A stretch of 64,000 nt of DNA from Raphanus sativus (taxonomy: Eukaryota; Streptophyta; Magnoliopsida; Brassicales; Brassicaceae): positions 32,071,848 through 32,135,847 of the forward strand of contig NC_079512.1 in assembly GCF_000801105.2 (NCBI RefSeq), read 5' to 3'. Made by a program: the position numbers and the translations under genes. Each line of letters starts with the position of its first letter. Positions within the stretch are counted from its first letter, which is position 1. Positions 44,380 to 56,147 of the stretch are shown here, piece after piece. Below the pieces are notes generated by a model. The model had not been told where the DNA came from. It was given only the letters and a program-made list of their open reading frames with translations, and made no database searches.

Positions 44380-47159
44380 ATGGCGACTTTTCAGCCTCTC
44401 TTCTTCTTCCTCCTTCTCCTCCTCCTCTTTCTTCCCTCCGCAACTTCCCTCACCGTCTCGTCCCTAGTGAACCCTAACCCCTTCAACCCCCCTCGGATCC
44501 TTACTCCGATCACTGCAACCACATAGTCCCCGAGTCTCCCACCGACCCTTCCCCCTCCGCCTCCTTCAGCCCCGCCTCCCTCGCCTTCGACGTCAGCTTC
44601 TTCTCCGGCGGCGACTCCTTCTTCAATAGCCGAACCTCCGACGTCAAATCCGCTACCTTTCGACCCAAATCGATCCGCAAAGCTCTCGGAGACATCGGAA
44701 TCTACCGAGTCGAGGCCAGATTGACTTTACAGATCTCCAGAGCCTCCGCTTCCCACGGCGGCGGACAGAAGCTTCAGGTGACGCAGATCGACGGCCGCAG
44801 GATCCCGGTGAGCTTCATGGGCGGACAAAGTTTCGAACTTTACGGGTTCTGGTCGGAACGTACGGGACGAGTCTGTCTGGTCGGATCGGCTCAGGTTTTA
44901 TCCGCGTCTGGGAGTTATTATAAGCCCTTCGACGCTCGGCTCGTGCTTAGCTACTCCAACGAGTCTAACATCTACGGGAGTCTTGTGAAGGGAGCGTTGG
45001 AGAGCGTGAGTAACCAGAGCGGTTTCGAAACGGTGTCGATTCTCGGCGCGAGGAACACTCCTTTGAACTACGAGTACAAGTTGCTAGAGCGATCGAGATC
45101 GGAGTGTGGGGCCAACAGTGAAGAGAGTTTGTCGGGGGAGAGTGTTGTGGGAGGTTTGTGTAAGGTGTTCGAAGGTAGAAGTCATATGTACAGAACCGAC
45201 GATTGTGGGAGTAACCACCGTAGTTGTGGTGTGGAGTACGTGTCTCTCTTGTCGTTGCTTTGTGATGGTGAGAAGATGCGAGTGGTTTTGTCGTTGAGTA
45301 ACGCTAGCAGCGTCGGGAGGTTGTTTTCGTTTGATCCGAGGAGTGCTTTGGTTGCGGAGGGAGCTTGGGATGTAGAGAGGAACAGGTTCTGTGGTGCTGC
45401 GTGCAGGATCTTGAATTTCACTGATTCTCTGAGTGATGCTGTGATCGGTGACTGTTCGCTGAGGTTGAGTTTGAGGTTTCCAGCTTCCTTGTCGATTAAA
45501 AGCATGGCTCCAGTAGTTGGGGAGCTTTGGAGGAGTAATAATAAAACAAGAATCGAGTTCAAGAGCGTAAACGAACCGTTGTGGCGTTTCTCTGGTCTGA
45601 GGTATGAGTATACAGAGAGGGAGAGAGTGAGTAAGCTGTGCGAGAGCCGGTCCAAAAGCAAAGGGAAGAAGCATTACCCTGACGCTCAGACTTCAGACAT
45701 GAGGTTCGTCATGTCGGTGAGATACTCTGGAGGAGGAGGAGGAGGAGAGAATGTGTTGAGATCTGCTCGTGCAAGCCCTTACTTCGTTGGAGATAGACTG
45801 TACCGTGATCTCTTGGTTCGTGGGCAAGGTGCTGCTGGGGTAATAAGTGGAATCCCTGTGAATGTTGTCACCAAAAGCTTCACCAACATCACTTACAAGA
45901 TCCGTTTCTTGAATCCTGTGTCTGAATCTCGTGGAGATATCTACGCAGAGGGAACGTATGATAGGGACACAGGTGAGTTATGTATGGTTGGATGTCAATC
46001 GGTTAAGCTAATAAACAGCACTGTGGAGGATTGCAGTCTCGCGATCAGGTTCAAGTTCTCTCCGGTTGATTCGAGAAGCGATGACCGGTTAAAAGGAACC
46101 ATCGAGAGCACACGGGAGAAGACGGATCCGCTTTACGTTGGACGAATGGAGGTTGTGTCTAGGTCCATCTACGTTCATCAAGCTAAAGAGTCTGTTTGGA
46201 GAATGGATTTGGAGATTGCTATGGTTTTAATATCCAACACACTGTCTTGTCTCTTCGTGGGGTTGCAGCTCTACCATATGAACAAACACCAAGAAACGCT
46301 TCCTTTCATCTCCGTGACGATGCTGACGCTTCTCGTCCTCGGTCACATGATTCCTCTTCTGCTGAACTTCGAAGAGCTCTTCAAAAGCGGTAATAACCAG
46401 GAGAGCTTGTTCTTCGAGAACGACAGGTGGCTTGAAGCCAAGGAGATCGTGGTGAGGATAGTGACGATGATTGCTTTCTTACTCGAGTGTCGTCTTCTCC
46501 AGCTAGCTTGGAGCGCTAGAAGAACACCGGAGCAGCAGCAGCACCGTGACAACGTGTGGAACGCAGAGAAGATGGTGTCTTACGTGTGTTTGCCTCTCTA
46601 CATCATCGGTGGATTGATAGCTTGGTTGGTGAACCGTAACAGAACTCCTAAAAGAGTGGTGTACATAGGGAAGCCGCGGTCGTCACGGAACCTCTTGTAC
46701 CGTCCCTTGACGTTAAAACGCTCTTTCCAGCGTCCTTCTCTGTGGAAAGATCTGAAGTCTTACGGAGGTTTGATGCTTGACGCCTTCCTTCTCCCTCAGA
46801 TACTCTTCAACGGGTTCAGCAACTCGGATGCAAAGTCTCTTGCCGCTTCGTTTTACGTTGGACACAGCTTCGTTCGGTTGCTTCCTCATGCTTATGATCT
46901 CTACAGAAGTCACAGCTACGGGAAGATACTCGACTGGTCGTTCATCTATGCAAGCCACAAAGTGGACTACTACTCCACGGCATGGGATGTCATTATCCTC
47001 TGCGTCGGTTTCCTTTTCGCTGTTTTGGTTTTCTTGCAGCAGAGATTTGGTGGTCGTTGTTTTATCCCTAAGAGGTGGTTCACAGAGGATGTGAGATATG
47101 AGAAAGTTGTAGAGTTACAGCAAACTGGTGAGCTACACAAGTCCAATGATTTTTCTTGA
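44380..47159 (+). pseudogene. DUF2921 membrane protein gene with one apparent frameshift near the N terminus
   Basis: A single-exon gene matching At4g21700 in type and position. ATG at 44380 opens a signal-peptide-like stretch (PLFFFLLLLLLFLPS) but reaches TAG at 44524. The conserved sequence continues one frame over (SDHCNHIVPESPTDPSPSAS, then FDVSFFSGGDSFFNS, then IYRVEARLTLQIS) and is open to 47159. The frame changes at the run of six C at 44487-44492; one more C would restore continuity. This is either a true one-base deletion or a homopolymer sequencing error. A protein from the internal ATG at 44721 would have 812 residues without a signal peptide. The luminal part is Cys-containing; the C-terminal third has several membrane helices (VLISNTLSCLFVGLQLY, VTMLTLLVLGHMIPLLL). 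DUF2921 proteins are endomembrane proteins, some related to RING E3 ligases, but no RING is present. Confidence 0.8.
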
Positions 47160-47923
47160 TAATATACAGGCAGATACACAGTTTTTGTCTTTTTATTGTT
47201 TTGTTGGTTGTAATGTGTGTCCAACTTTTTTCTTTTGGTGGGGAACAGATTGTTACAGAGTGAATATAAACTTGCAATAAGCATGTAACCAGATTGCTGA
47301 AGCTAACTTTGCTTATAGTTTGATTTAACATTCATAGCATTTGATTTCTCAATGGAGAAGTTATGTTGTACGTTGAAAGCATATGAATGCAGCTTATGAC
47401 CTCCTTTATCAGTTGCAAAAATAGTAAACATGAATACATAAAAGATAGTTATTGGGGAAAATGATTTCATAAGCTCCGTCACAAAAGATATAGGAATTCA
47501 AAGAAAATTAAAGTATATTGGACTAGGTTTGCAACACAAGCAAGATGATTCTATTTCTAGTTTCCCTTTTAATACTTCATCTTCTTCGTCATAATCATTT
47601 TATTCATGTCATAACCTCTTGCTCGGCTTCAACGCAGTCATATGTCTTTTGAATATGACAATTATAATATTTTTTCAAGAGACGAAACCATCATAAACCA
47701 CCTAAAATAAGAAGGTTTTAATTTCCCATTTTTTGTTATCTTTTGGAGATTTGTCCATTACTTATTTTGAAAAACGTAGTTGATAAATCTGATATAATAT
47801 CAATTACCAATTTTTTGGAAACTATCTACTAGTATTTAAACTGCGCCTCGACTTAGGTTTTTTTTCCTCTGTTTTGTTTTTGGTTATAAGAACGCCTTGT
47901 GTTCTACATCTATATATTGTTGT

Positions 47924-49037
47924 ATGGGGGATTCAATCAGCGGTTTGCCAGATGAGATACTTGGCAAAATCCTGTCTCTAGTTCCGACAAAAGTGGCTGC
48001 TTCCACATCGGTTCTGTCCAAGAGGTGGAGGAATCTGCTGTCTCTCGTAGACAGCCTTAGTTTCGATGAGTCGATGGTTGTCTATCCCAACGAAGAAGAA
48101 GCAAAAAACGGTACACAACGCTTCTCTGATTTCGTAGACAAAACACTTGCTCTGCTACGCAACTCTCCCGCCATCAAGACATTCTCTCTGTGTCGTGTGG
48201 TTAAGACCAAGAGTTACAAGGATGAATCCGCCCTTGTCAACCGTTGGATTTCGACTGCAATGGAACACGGCTTATTGGAACTACACTTGTACGCCCCAAA
48301 CCTTGGGTCTAGTGTTTCCTTAGATTCTAGGTTATTAAGGAGTAACACACTGGTCAAGCTCACAATCACCGGTCATTATGATATTTATGAAACTCAGCAT
48401 GTGTTTTTCCCAGCCCTCAGATCACTTTATCTGATGGTGTTTGTGCTTGATCTTAACCGCTTTGGACAAATCCTCGATGCTTGTCCTGTGCTGGAAGAGT
48501 TAACCATACGCCGTGGGGATTTTCCAGATATGCCGGCAATTTCGGTTGGTACGCTTGTGGAGCACGCATCGATCAAACGTCTTGTGATTGTTACGGATCA
48601 TACTGATCATCATGCAGACTACCATCTCTCGTTAGATTATTTCGATATTGCTATTGGTACAGTTCGTTTCCGAGCACCGAGTCTTGTCTACCTTGATTAT
48701 TCTAGTTTTGTCTTTAAAGAGTATGACGTTGATGATTTTGATTCTCTTGTGGAAGCGAGGCTGAGTCTCAAGTTATGGATGTCAACTAGTGATTATGATT
48801 TCGATGATGTTTATTATTACGGTTCTCATGGTTTTCTTTATGATGAACCAAGACCGCCTATATTCGGTGATGTTACAGGTCTAGTCGCGGCTATAAGAAA
48901 CATTACGACCCTTCACTTGTCTCCTGATTCCCTTGAGGTGTTTCATTTCTGCTGTGAATCCATGCCTATGTTCAACAACCTTCTAAATTTATCTATTAAG
49001 AGTAACAAGCAAAAAGGCTGGCAAGGAATGCCACTTC
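47924..49037 (+). CDS. F-box copy 1, 5' part of exon 1
   Basis: Reading frame from ATG at 47924 ([17 protein letters not shown]), open up to the transposon and for 29 further codons into it. This portion holds the F-box and the leucine-rich repeat region. Close in sequence to copy 2 at 56942. See the pseudogene entry for the whole locus. Confidence 0.7.
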
Positions 49038-49079
49038 CACTACAAGAAAACTGCTCGATTCCCAGGGAAGATATCCTCG

Positions 49080-49495
49080 GAATGTCGTCGGAATTCACGT
49101 ATTCCGACGACAAACCCAGGAAATGATCCGTCGGAATAATATCGTCGGAATAACGTAAGTCGTCGGAATTCCCTCGGAAATTTGTGACGAAATTCCGACG
49201 GAGACTTTTTCCGAGGGAATTCCGAGGAACACCTACGGTGATCCCATTGTCGGAATATCCCTCGGAATTTTCCGAGGGAATGTCCCTCGGAAAACACTGT
49301 CGGAAAATTCCGAGGAACTCTCCCTCGGAATATTCCGAGGGATATTCCCTCGGAAAATTCCGAGGAAATTGTTCCTCGGAATTTTCCGAGGGAATATTCC
49401 TCGGAATTTTCCGACGGAAGACTCCCTCGGAAAATTCCGAGGAACACTTCCCTCGGAAATTTCCGAGGGCCTTCGTTCCTCGGAATTTTCGTAAA
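49080..49495. repeat. CACTA left subterminal repeat array
   Basis: About 20 boxes of CCTCGGAATTTTCCGAGG type in both orientations, each itself nearly palindromic. In En/Spm such boxes bind TnpA and bring the ends together. Confidence 0.85.
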
Positions 49496-49499
49496 ATAT

Positions 49500-50130
49500 A
49501 ATTTATATTAATAATCTGGTCACTAGAATCCCTATAATTTTTTAAAAATAATGAATTAAAATTAATAAAATTTATTTTTTAAAATATATATTTATAAATT
49601 ATAAAAACAGCTAAAATGATTTATAAATTAAAAAAATGTCTTAAGAATTATTAAATAACTTATAAATTATTTATAAATTTCAAAATATCTAAAAATATTA
49701 AATGACTTTTAAAATTATTTATAAATTATAAAATTTGCTAAAATAATTTTTAAATGACTTTTAAAATTATTTATAAATTATGAAATTTGCTAAAATAATT
49801 ATAAAATGACTTTTTAAATTTTTAAAAATTTTGAAATTAACTAAAATAATTATTAAATGACTTATAAAATTTTATAAATTATAAAGTAGCCAAAATAATT
49901 ACTAAAAATTGAAACCCTAAAATTAATCAAATCTAAAATCAAAACCTAATCAAACCCTAAAATCTAATCAAAACTTAACATCAAAACCCTAATCCTAATC
50001 AAAACCCTAATCCTAATCAAACCTAATCAAACCCTAATTCTAATTAAAACCTAATCTACTCAAATTCCCTAAAATCTAACAAAATTCCCTAAAATCTAAC
50101 CTAGAACTAATAAGAGAGGGGGAGAAGAGA
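49500..50130. repeat. AT-rich tandem repeats and telomere-like AACCCTAATC repeats in the CACTA element
   Basis: 49540-49910 consists of TTATAAATTATAAAATTTGC-like units repeated about seven times. 49913-50060 holds about a dozen variants of AAAACCCTAATC. A small plus-strand frame (50137-50331, EEEEPEIAKG repeats) follows, but I cannot show that it is a gene. Confidence 0.65.
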
Positions 50131-50309
50131 ACTTACATGGAGGAGGGAGAGATTAGGGGAGTGGGGGTGGAGGGGGAGCCCGAATATCAAGAGGGAGAGG
50201 AGGAGGAGCCGGAAATCGCCAAGGGAGAGGAGGAGGAGCCGGAAATCGCCAAGGGAAAAGAGAGAAAAGAGAGAAATGGGGAAGAAGATCCGCAGATCTG
50301 GTTTTACCC

Positions 50310-51125
50310 CGAAAATTCCGACGGAAAATGAAACCCTCGAATTCTGTCGGAATTTTCGGTTTACGAACCGGTTTACCAGAATTCCGACGGAATTCCGAGG
50401 GATTCAGGAATTCCGTCGGAATTCCCTCGGAATTATGGGTTCCTCGGAATTTCCTGGGAAATTTCCCAGAAAATTCCTAGGAATCCTATGGTTCCTCAGA
50501 ATTTCCTGGGAAAATTCCCAGGAAATTCCGAGGAACCATAGTTTAGGGGTTCGGGTTAATGATTTACAAACTTAGACCGTTCCTTGAACAATTTGGCAGT
50601 TTTCTCAAGACTTATATTGATAGTACATGACAAATAAACATTCAAATTACAAAATGATTGAATCGAGTATAAGTATTGTCGTTTAGGTTCATTAAAGTGT
50701 ATAAGTGTTTATCTTGCATTGCTGTTTGGGGATCTCGGTGCAACAATCGGAAAAGTGGCCATTAATTGGTACAACACCAATGTCTTGTCCCATAATCAAT
50801 TGAAGACACTTACTAAGGCTTACGTAAGTCTTCTGGGAACCGTAAATTGGTGTTTTCGATTCTAAATCCTTATTCCCTAGGAATTTCCTGGGAAAATTCC
50901 CAGGAAATTCCGACGAAATGCTGAATTCCTAGGAATTTCCTGGGAAAATTCCCAGGAATTTCCCACGAAATGCTGATATCCGTCGGAATTTTCTGGGAAT
51001 TTTCCCAGGAAATTCCTAGGAATCTATACCCTAAAATCAAATCCCTAAAATCTGATTTTACAAGGTAAAATTCCGAGGAAATTCCGAGGAAACCCTCAAG
51101 ATCCTCGGAATTTCCTCGGAATTCT
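50310..51125. repeat. Internal CACTA box clusters
   Basis: AATTCCGAGG and CTGGGAAAATTCCCAGGAAA boxes in both orientations at 50310-50545 and 50875-51125, separated by about 300 bases of ordinary sequence. They extend the subterminal array far inward on the transposase 3' side. A 29-base A-run follows at about 51127-51156. Confidence 0.8.
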
Positions 51126-51126
51126 G

Positions 51127-51158
<32 letters not shown>

Positions 51159-51161
51159 ATA

Positions 51162-54100
51162 CTACTCTCCAATCTCTGGTTCATCCTCTGAACCCGAGTC
51201 ACCATCATCACCACCAGATGAATCTGAATCTGGATCTTGGTGAAACTCTCCAATCTCTGGTTCATCTTCGACGTGAACAACGGCTTCGTCTCCAAAATCG
51301 GTGAAATCGATAACAAGATCAACTGCAGCTACATCTCCTGCTGCACTTAAGTTGCCGGATGTGTTTGGTTGGAGTGGGTCTTCCAACTCAGAACTTCCTT
51401 GAACTCGGCTTCTCGGGTTGAGTGCTGTAACAGTAACCCATGGATCATCTCTGTTCGTAACCCGGGGGTATTTGATATAACAAACCTGTAACATTTTTAA
51501 ATTTGTTAATTAAGTATGAATGATGATGAAGCAAATATTGAAAATAATTGACATATATATTTTTAATTACCTGATCGGCCTGAGAAGCAAGAATGAAAGG
51601 ATCATAATATGGCAGTTTTCGCCTCGAATGTACTGATGTGACACCAAATGCATCTGTTCTGACACCTCGATCCGGAGTGTTGTCGTACCAGTCACAATAG
51701 AAAACTGTGCACCGCAATCCAACCATGCCCGGATACACGATTTCCAAAATCTCGCGTATGTTTCCGTAGTATACATCATCTCCAGCTGCAGAGCAAACGC
51801 CAGCATTATAAGTCTTACTCGAACGTCTCCTCTTAGAAGTTGTGAATGCATATCCCCGAGAAGCAAATCTCGGATATGACTTCACAACATACTTTGGGCC
51901 CCAAATCATCTCGCGTAGCCAATCATTAATTGTTTCACCTCTGGCCATACCATCAGACACCTATTAATAAAACATATGTTAGTATAAAATTTGGTAAATA
52001 GTATAAAAATTTATTTTCTGCACTCACATAAGTACGCATCCATCCAGCAAATTCTCTCATCTTCAGTGCTTCTAGTTCCTCCTCTGTGGCGTGTCTATAT
52101 TCGAACCGCTTTTCCGCCATGAAAATCCTGTACATATTATGATAATATAAAAATTTGAACTTGCTAAAATAAATATTAAAAATAATATTTAAATTTTGTA
52201 CCTCTCGTATTGAAAAACATCTTCGCAGTTGGTGAGCAAATATATTTGCAATTGACTGTGCTCCTCTTCAGTAAGTTGACGGTTCTTTGGTTTTCCGCTG
52301 AGTCGTCCAACATCTGTGAAGATGTCTGGAACCGTAACATAATATGTTGCCCTTTCGCCTCTATCATCATGCCGAGCGGGTTTTCTGCTTTTCGTCTGCA
52401 CTTCTCCTGGAAAGTAGTGCTCCGCAAAGTTTGAAGTTTCTGCTCTGATAAACTGTGCCACTATAGAACCTTCTACCCTACTTAAATTTTTCACCATTTT
52501 CTTTAGATGAAACATATACCGCTCATACAGATACATCCATCTATACTGAACAGGACCACCAAGTTCCAATTCTCTTGGCAGGTGAATAACAAGATGCTCC
52601 ATAACATCAAAAAATGAAGGAGGAAATATCTTCTCAAGGTTGCACTTAATCACGGCTATGTTAGTCTTCAAGTTTTCAATACATTCAGGAGTAACTGATC
52701 TCGTGCATAAATCTCGGAAGAAAGCACTTATCCCGGCAACTGCTTCATAAACATTCTTTGGTAATAGTTCCTTGAAGGCGAACGGAAGGAGGCGCTGCAT
52801 CATTACATGGCAATCGTGACTCTTTAAGCCGGTAAACTTTCCTTCCCTTCTGTCGACACAGTTACCCAAATTAGATGCATAACCGTCTGGAAATTCCACA
52901 TCCTTTGAAATCCAATCAAAGAACGCATCTTTGGCCGCTGCATCAAGTCGGTATATGGGAAAAGGAGCCCTGCCATTCTCATCAACATGAAGTTCTTCAC
53001 GAGCACATATATCGACTAAATCCAGTCTTGACTTCAAATTATCCTTGGTTTTACCTTGAACGTTAAGGATCGTGTTCATCAGGTTGTCGAAAAAGTTCTT
53101 CTCAATATGCATGACATCTAAATTATGCCTCAGCAGATGATCCTTCCAGTATGGCAGATCCCAGAAAATACTCTTTTTGTGCCAGTTATGTAGATCTCCA
53201 ACAGCATCTACCGGATAATGCACATGTCCACCCACGTCTGGGGTCCTTTCTGCACCAAAATCTCTTAGTTGTGTCAACATTTCTCTCCCACTGATTTCCG
53301 GTGTTGGATCATCAAACACCCTCTTGTTCTTCGTAAATAAATTCCTACTCCTGCGATATGGATGATCTGGTGGTAGGAATCTCCTGTGACAGTCAAACCA
53401 ACACGTTTTCCTTCCATGTTTTAGTTGGAAAGCATCAGTGTTATCTTGACAATATGGACATGATAGCCTTCCATGTGTTGTCCATCCAGATAACATACCA
53501 TATGCTGGGAAATCACTTATTGTCCACATAAGTACTGCCCGCATTTGGAAGTTTTCTTTACATGAAACATCGTACGTTTCAGCACCTTGACCCCATAGCT
53601 GTTGCAACTCATATATTAGTGGCTGTAGAAATACATCAAGTGATCTCCTAGGATGCTCTGGTCCGGGAACAAGAATGGAGAGAAACAAAAACTCTCGACG
53701 CAAGCACAAGTTTGGCGGTAAGTTGTATGGTGTGAGAATGACTGGCCATAGAGAATATTGTCTCCCATGCTTCCCAAATGGGCTGAAACCATCCGTACAT
53801 AATCCAAGGTAGACATTTCTTCTTTCATACGCAAATTCTGGATAGGTCGATTGAAAATGCTTCCAAGCTTTTGCATCTGAAGGATGTCTAATCTCACCAT
53901 CCGTTGAATGCTCCGCATGCCATCTCATTGGTTGCGCTGTGCGTTCGGACAGATACAACCTCTGCAACCTTTCCGTCAATGGCAAATACCACATCCTTTT
54001 ATATGGCACTGGAACTCTTCCACCCGTATCTTTATAACGAGCCTTTCCACAAAATTTGCATGCATCCAGCTGCTCATCCGCCCTCCAATAAATCATGCAG

Positions 54101-54777
54101 TTATCCCTGCATACATCTATTACCTGGTACGATAAACCAAGACCAGCTACCAGTTTCTGAACCTCGTAGTATGAACCAGGAGCAACATTATCCTCAGGTA
54201 GAACACCTTTTACAAAATCAGCAATCGCATCCACACAGTCTTCAGCCAAATTATAATCGGATTTAATGCTCATCAGTCTTGTTGCAGATGATAAAGCTGA
54301 ATGACCATCTCTGCAACCTTCGTACAAAGGTTGCTTTCCAGCATCCAACATATCATAAAATCTCCTAGCTTGTGTATTGGGTAAATCTTCCCCTCTAAAA
54401 TGATCATTTACCATCTGCTCAGTACCTACACCATAATCTACGTCCATTCTAATTGGTTCTTCTAACCTAACCGCAGGTTGAGGTTCGCTAGTACTACCAT
54501 ATTCATAATCAGTTTCCCCATGATGATACCAAATTTTGTAACTCCGTGTAAACCCTCGAGTATATAGATGAGTCCAAACATCTAACTGTTTTATAACCTT
54601 CCTATTTTTACAAGTAGAACAAGGACATCTTAACATACCTGATTTAGCTTCCGGTTGGTTGAGAGCTTTCCCCATGAATTCCTTTAGACCATTTTCGAAC
54701 TCTGGCGTAAGCAATCTCGTGTTCGGATCCATATGAGGTCGATCTATCCAAGAGCGATGATAATTATAAGAAGACAT
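51162..54777 (-). CDS. CACTA transposase (Tnp2/TnpD family)
   Basis: Four exons on the minus strand: 52202-54777, 52028-52127, 51571-51960 and 51162-51485, about 1,130 residues. In order: transposase-associated domain (WIDRPHMDPNTRLLTPEFEN, then LRCPCSTCKNRK), Tnp2 catalytic region (LGLCTDGFSPFGKHGRQYSL, then YGMLSGWTTHGRLSCPYC, then DVMHIEKNFFDNLMNT), DUF4218 (RWMYLYERYMFHLKKMVKN), DUF4216 (VFYCDWYDNTPDRGVRTDAF) and an acidic tail with EDEPEIGE repeats. It should cut and reinsert CACTA ends in the nucleus. I see no stop or frameshift inside the exons, so it may be functional. The start MSSYNYHRSWIDRP is just upstream of the associated domain, as usual. Confidence 0.88.
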
Positions 54778-54884
54778 GATTTTTTCAATCAGATTCGTGT
54801 GTGCAAAATAGAATGAGAGAGGATGAAGATATGTAGTGAATGAAGAGGATGAGGGGTGCTTGCATTTATAGATTAAATCTGCCG

Positions 54885-55142
54885 ATATTTCCCACGACAT
54901 TCCCAGGAAATTCCGACCAACTAGCCGTTGCCGTCGGAATTTCCTCGGAATAATCAACGGCTCTATTATCCCTCGGAATTTCCTCGGAAATTTCCGAGGG
55001 ATCTACCAGTCCGTCGGAATTTCCTCGGAAAATTCCGAGGAAATTCCGAGGAAACACGAAAATTGTGTTTCCTCGGAATTTCCTCGGAATTTCGTGGGAA
55101 TATTCCGACGGACACATAGTCCCTCGGAATTTCCCTCAGAAT
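54885..55142. repeat. CACTA right subterminal repeat array
   Basis: About 15 boxes of CCTCGGAATTTCC and inverted form between the transposase leader and the right terminal repeat. They mirror the left array. Confidence 0.85.
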
Positions 55143-55699
55143 CCGGCAGTTTTCTAGTAGTGTTCTGCTCAAGTCTTGTCCAATTCTACAAACTTTACTC
55201 TTCAAGGTATATATATATCAGTTACTTTTCTGTTCTTGTTGTTGCCATTGATTGATTGATTGATCTTCAAGGCATACATGTCTTAAACCGGTCTGTTTTC
55301 CAGGGTCTTGTTCACAAAGTAACAAATAGATGCGGAGATGCATGCGTTTGCAGTCCAAGTCCAAGTCAGAAAAAGATGAAGATGAAGAAGAAAGTAGAAT
55401 GTTGTCTATGGACATGTCGAGTGAAAGTGCTAGAGATTTCAGACTATGGAGGTCGTTTTCGAGAGCTGAAACAAATGAGACATTTTTTGGGAAATTTGGA
55501 ATGTCTTGAAACTGTTAAAGTTGGTGTTGACCCGGACAAGAATAGTGAGTTCGTGCGAGCTAATGTAACGGCTCTTCCCAGACTTTCATCAAAGTGCACC
55601 ATTCAGTTCACCTGACCTTTTCTTTCCTTGCCTTGTTCTTGTAGTGTTGCAACATTGATATGATCTTATTATCACTTTAAATATCTTTCTTTCAAGTTG

Positions 55700-55785
55700 C
55701 TATAATAATCTCTTTAAAAGGATTATAATTGTAATCTCTTAAAAAGGATAATAATTGTAATCTCTTAAAAATGATAATAATTGTT
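55700..55785 (+). repeat. Three tandem about 30-bp repeats downstream of F-box copy 1
   Basis: TAATCTCTTAAAAAGGATAA with ATTGT is repeated three times. The matching place in copy 2 (about 58550) lacks it, so it arose after the duplication, or was lost from copy 2. Confidence 0.75.
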
Positions 55786-55978
55786 TTCACATTGCCCTTG
55801 TGATTCTCAAGAACGAGAACTCTTAAAATGTCAAAACAAGAAGTTATTCTCGATGGTCCAGGTGGATTTTCTCACCTTGTTGCTCAATTTCCACATGAGA
55901 ATAATAATAATAAATGAAGTTTGAAATATTATCATATACTTCCGTAGTTTTAGTTGCATAAGAAATACTAAATAAACG

Positions 55979-56147
55979 TTACACATTCAAGTTTGAATTA
56001 TCACAAAGATGCGAGCAAAGAGAACAAGAGAGCTCAAATTTTTGCAAACTCAGCGAGAGTACAAAGCAACTCACTTTCTGCCTTTTAGCATTTTTTAAAG
56101 CCTTTAGTGAGCACCTGGTGAGCATCCGTGGTGCAATCGCCATTGTC
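55979..56147 (-). pseudogene. NRPB2 3'-end fragment at the duplication junction
   Basis: Matches the last exon and 3' untranslated region of the NRPB2 gene at 59770-59930 (minus strand MAIAPRMLT then a lysine-rich end). It has small insertions that disturb the frame (an extra CACCTGGTG-type stretch near 56110). It stops abruptly where DUF2921 3' flank sequence begins, marking the duplication breakpoint. No function is expected beyond possible antisense or terminator effects. Confidence 0.88.

Larger units (their letters stand above)
49038..55162. mobile_element. CACTA (En/Spm) DNA transposon, 6,125 bp
   Basis: The left end CACTACAAGAAAACTGC (49038-49054) and the inverted right end CACTACTAGAAAACTGC (55146-55162) differ at one base. 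The 3-bp target duplication TTC is at 49035-49037 and 55163-55165; copy 2 of the F-box gene has a single TTC at the matching point. Both subterminal regions are packed with TCGGAATTTTCCGAGGGA-type boxes, as expected for TnpA-binding repeats. It carries a multi-exon Tnp2/TnpD-type transposase on the minus strand. No separate TnpA gene is apparent. Confidence 0.96.
47924..55615 (+). pseudogene. F-box/FBD-LRR gene, copy 1, split by a CACTA transposon
   Basis: Exon 1 runs from ATG at 47924 to 49037, resumes at 55166-55206 after the CACTA element, and exon 2 is 55304-55615. It encodes an F-box ([20 protein letters not shown], then [10 protein letters not shown]), leucine-rich repeats ([22 protein letters not shown]) and a C-terminal FBD domain ([11 protein letters not shown] onward to [15 protein letters not shown]). 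F-box proteins recruit targets to SCF ubiquitin ligases. The transposon adds a stop soon after its left end (TGA at 49124-49126), so transcripts would give a protein of about 400 residues lacking the FBD domain unless the element is spliced or excised. Both flanking parts remain open, so the insertion is young relative to the duplication. Confidence 0.88.

Noticed and set aside
45084..45674. Minus-strand 196-codon frame in the DUF2921 gene
   Set aside because: Antisense shadow of a GC-rich coding exon; no start context, domain or splice support.
49080..49500. Frames rich in SEF/EFRG repeats at the CACTA left end
   Set aside because: These are translations of the subterminal DNA boxes, open in several frames because of the repeat.
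50137..50331. Small acidic frame in the CACTA element as a TnpA gene
   Set aside because: Only 64 codons of simple EEEEPEIAKG repeats, without any TnpA-like feature.
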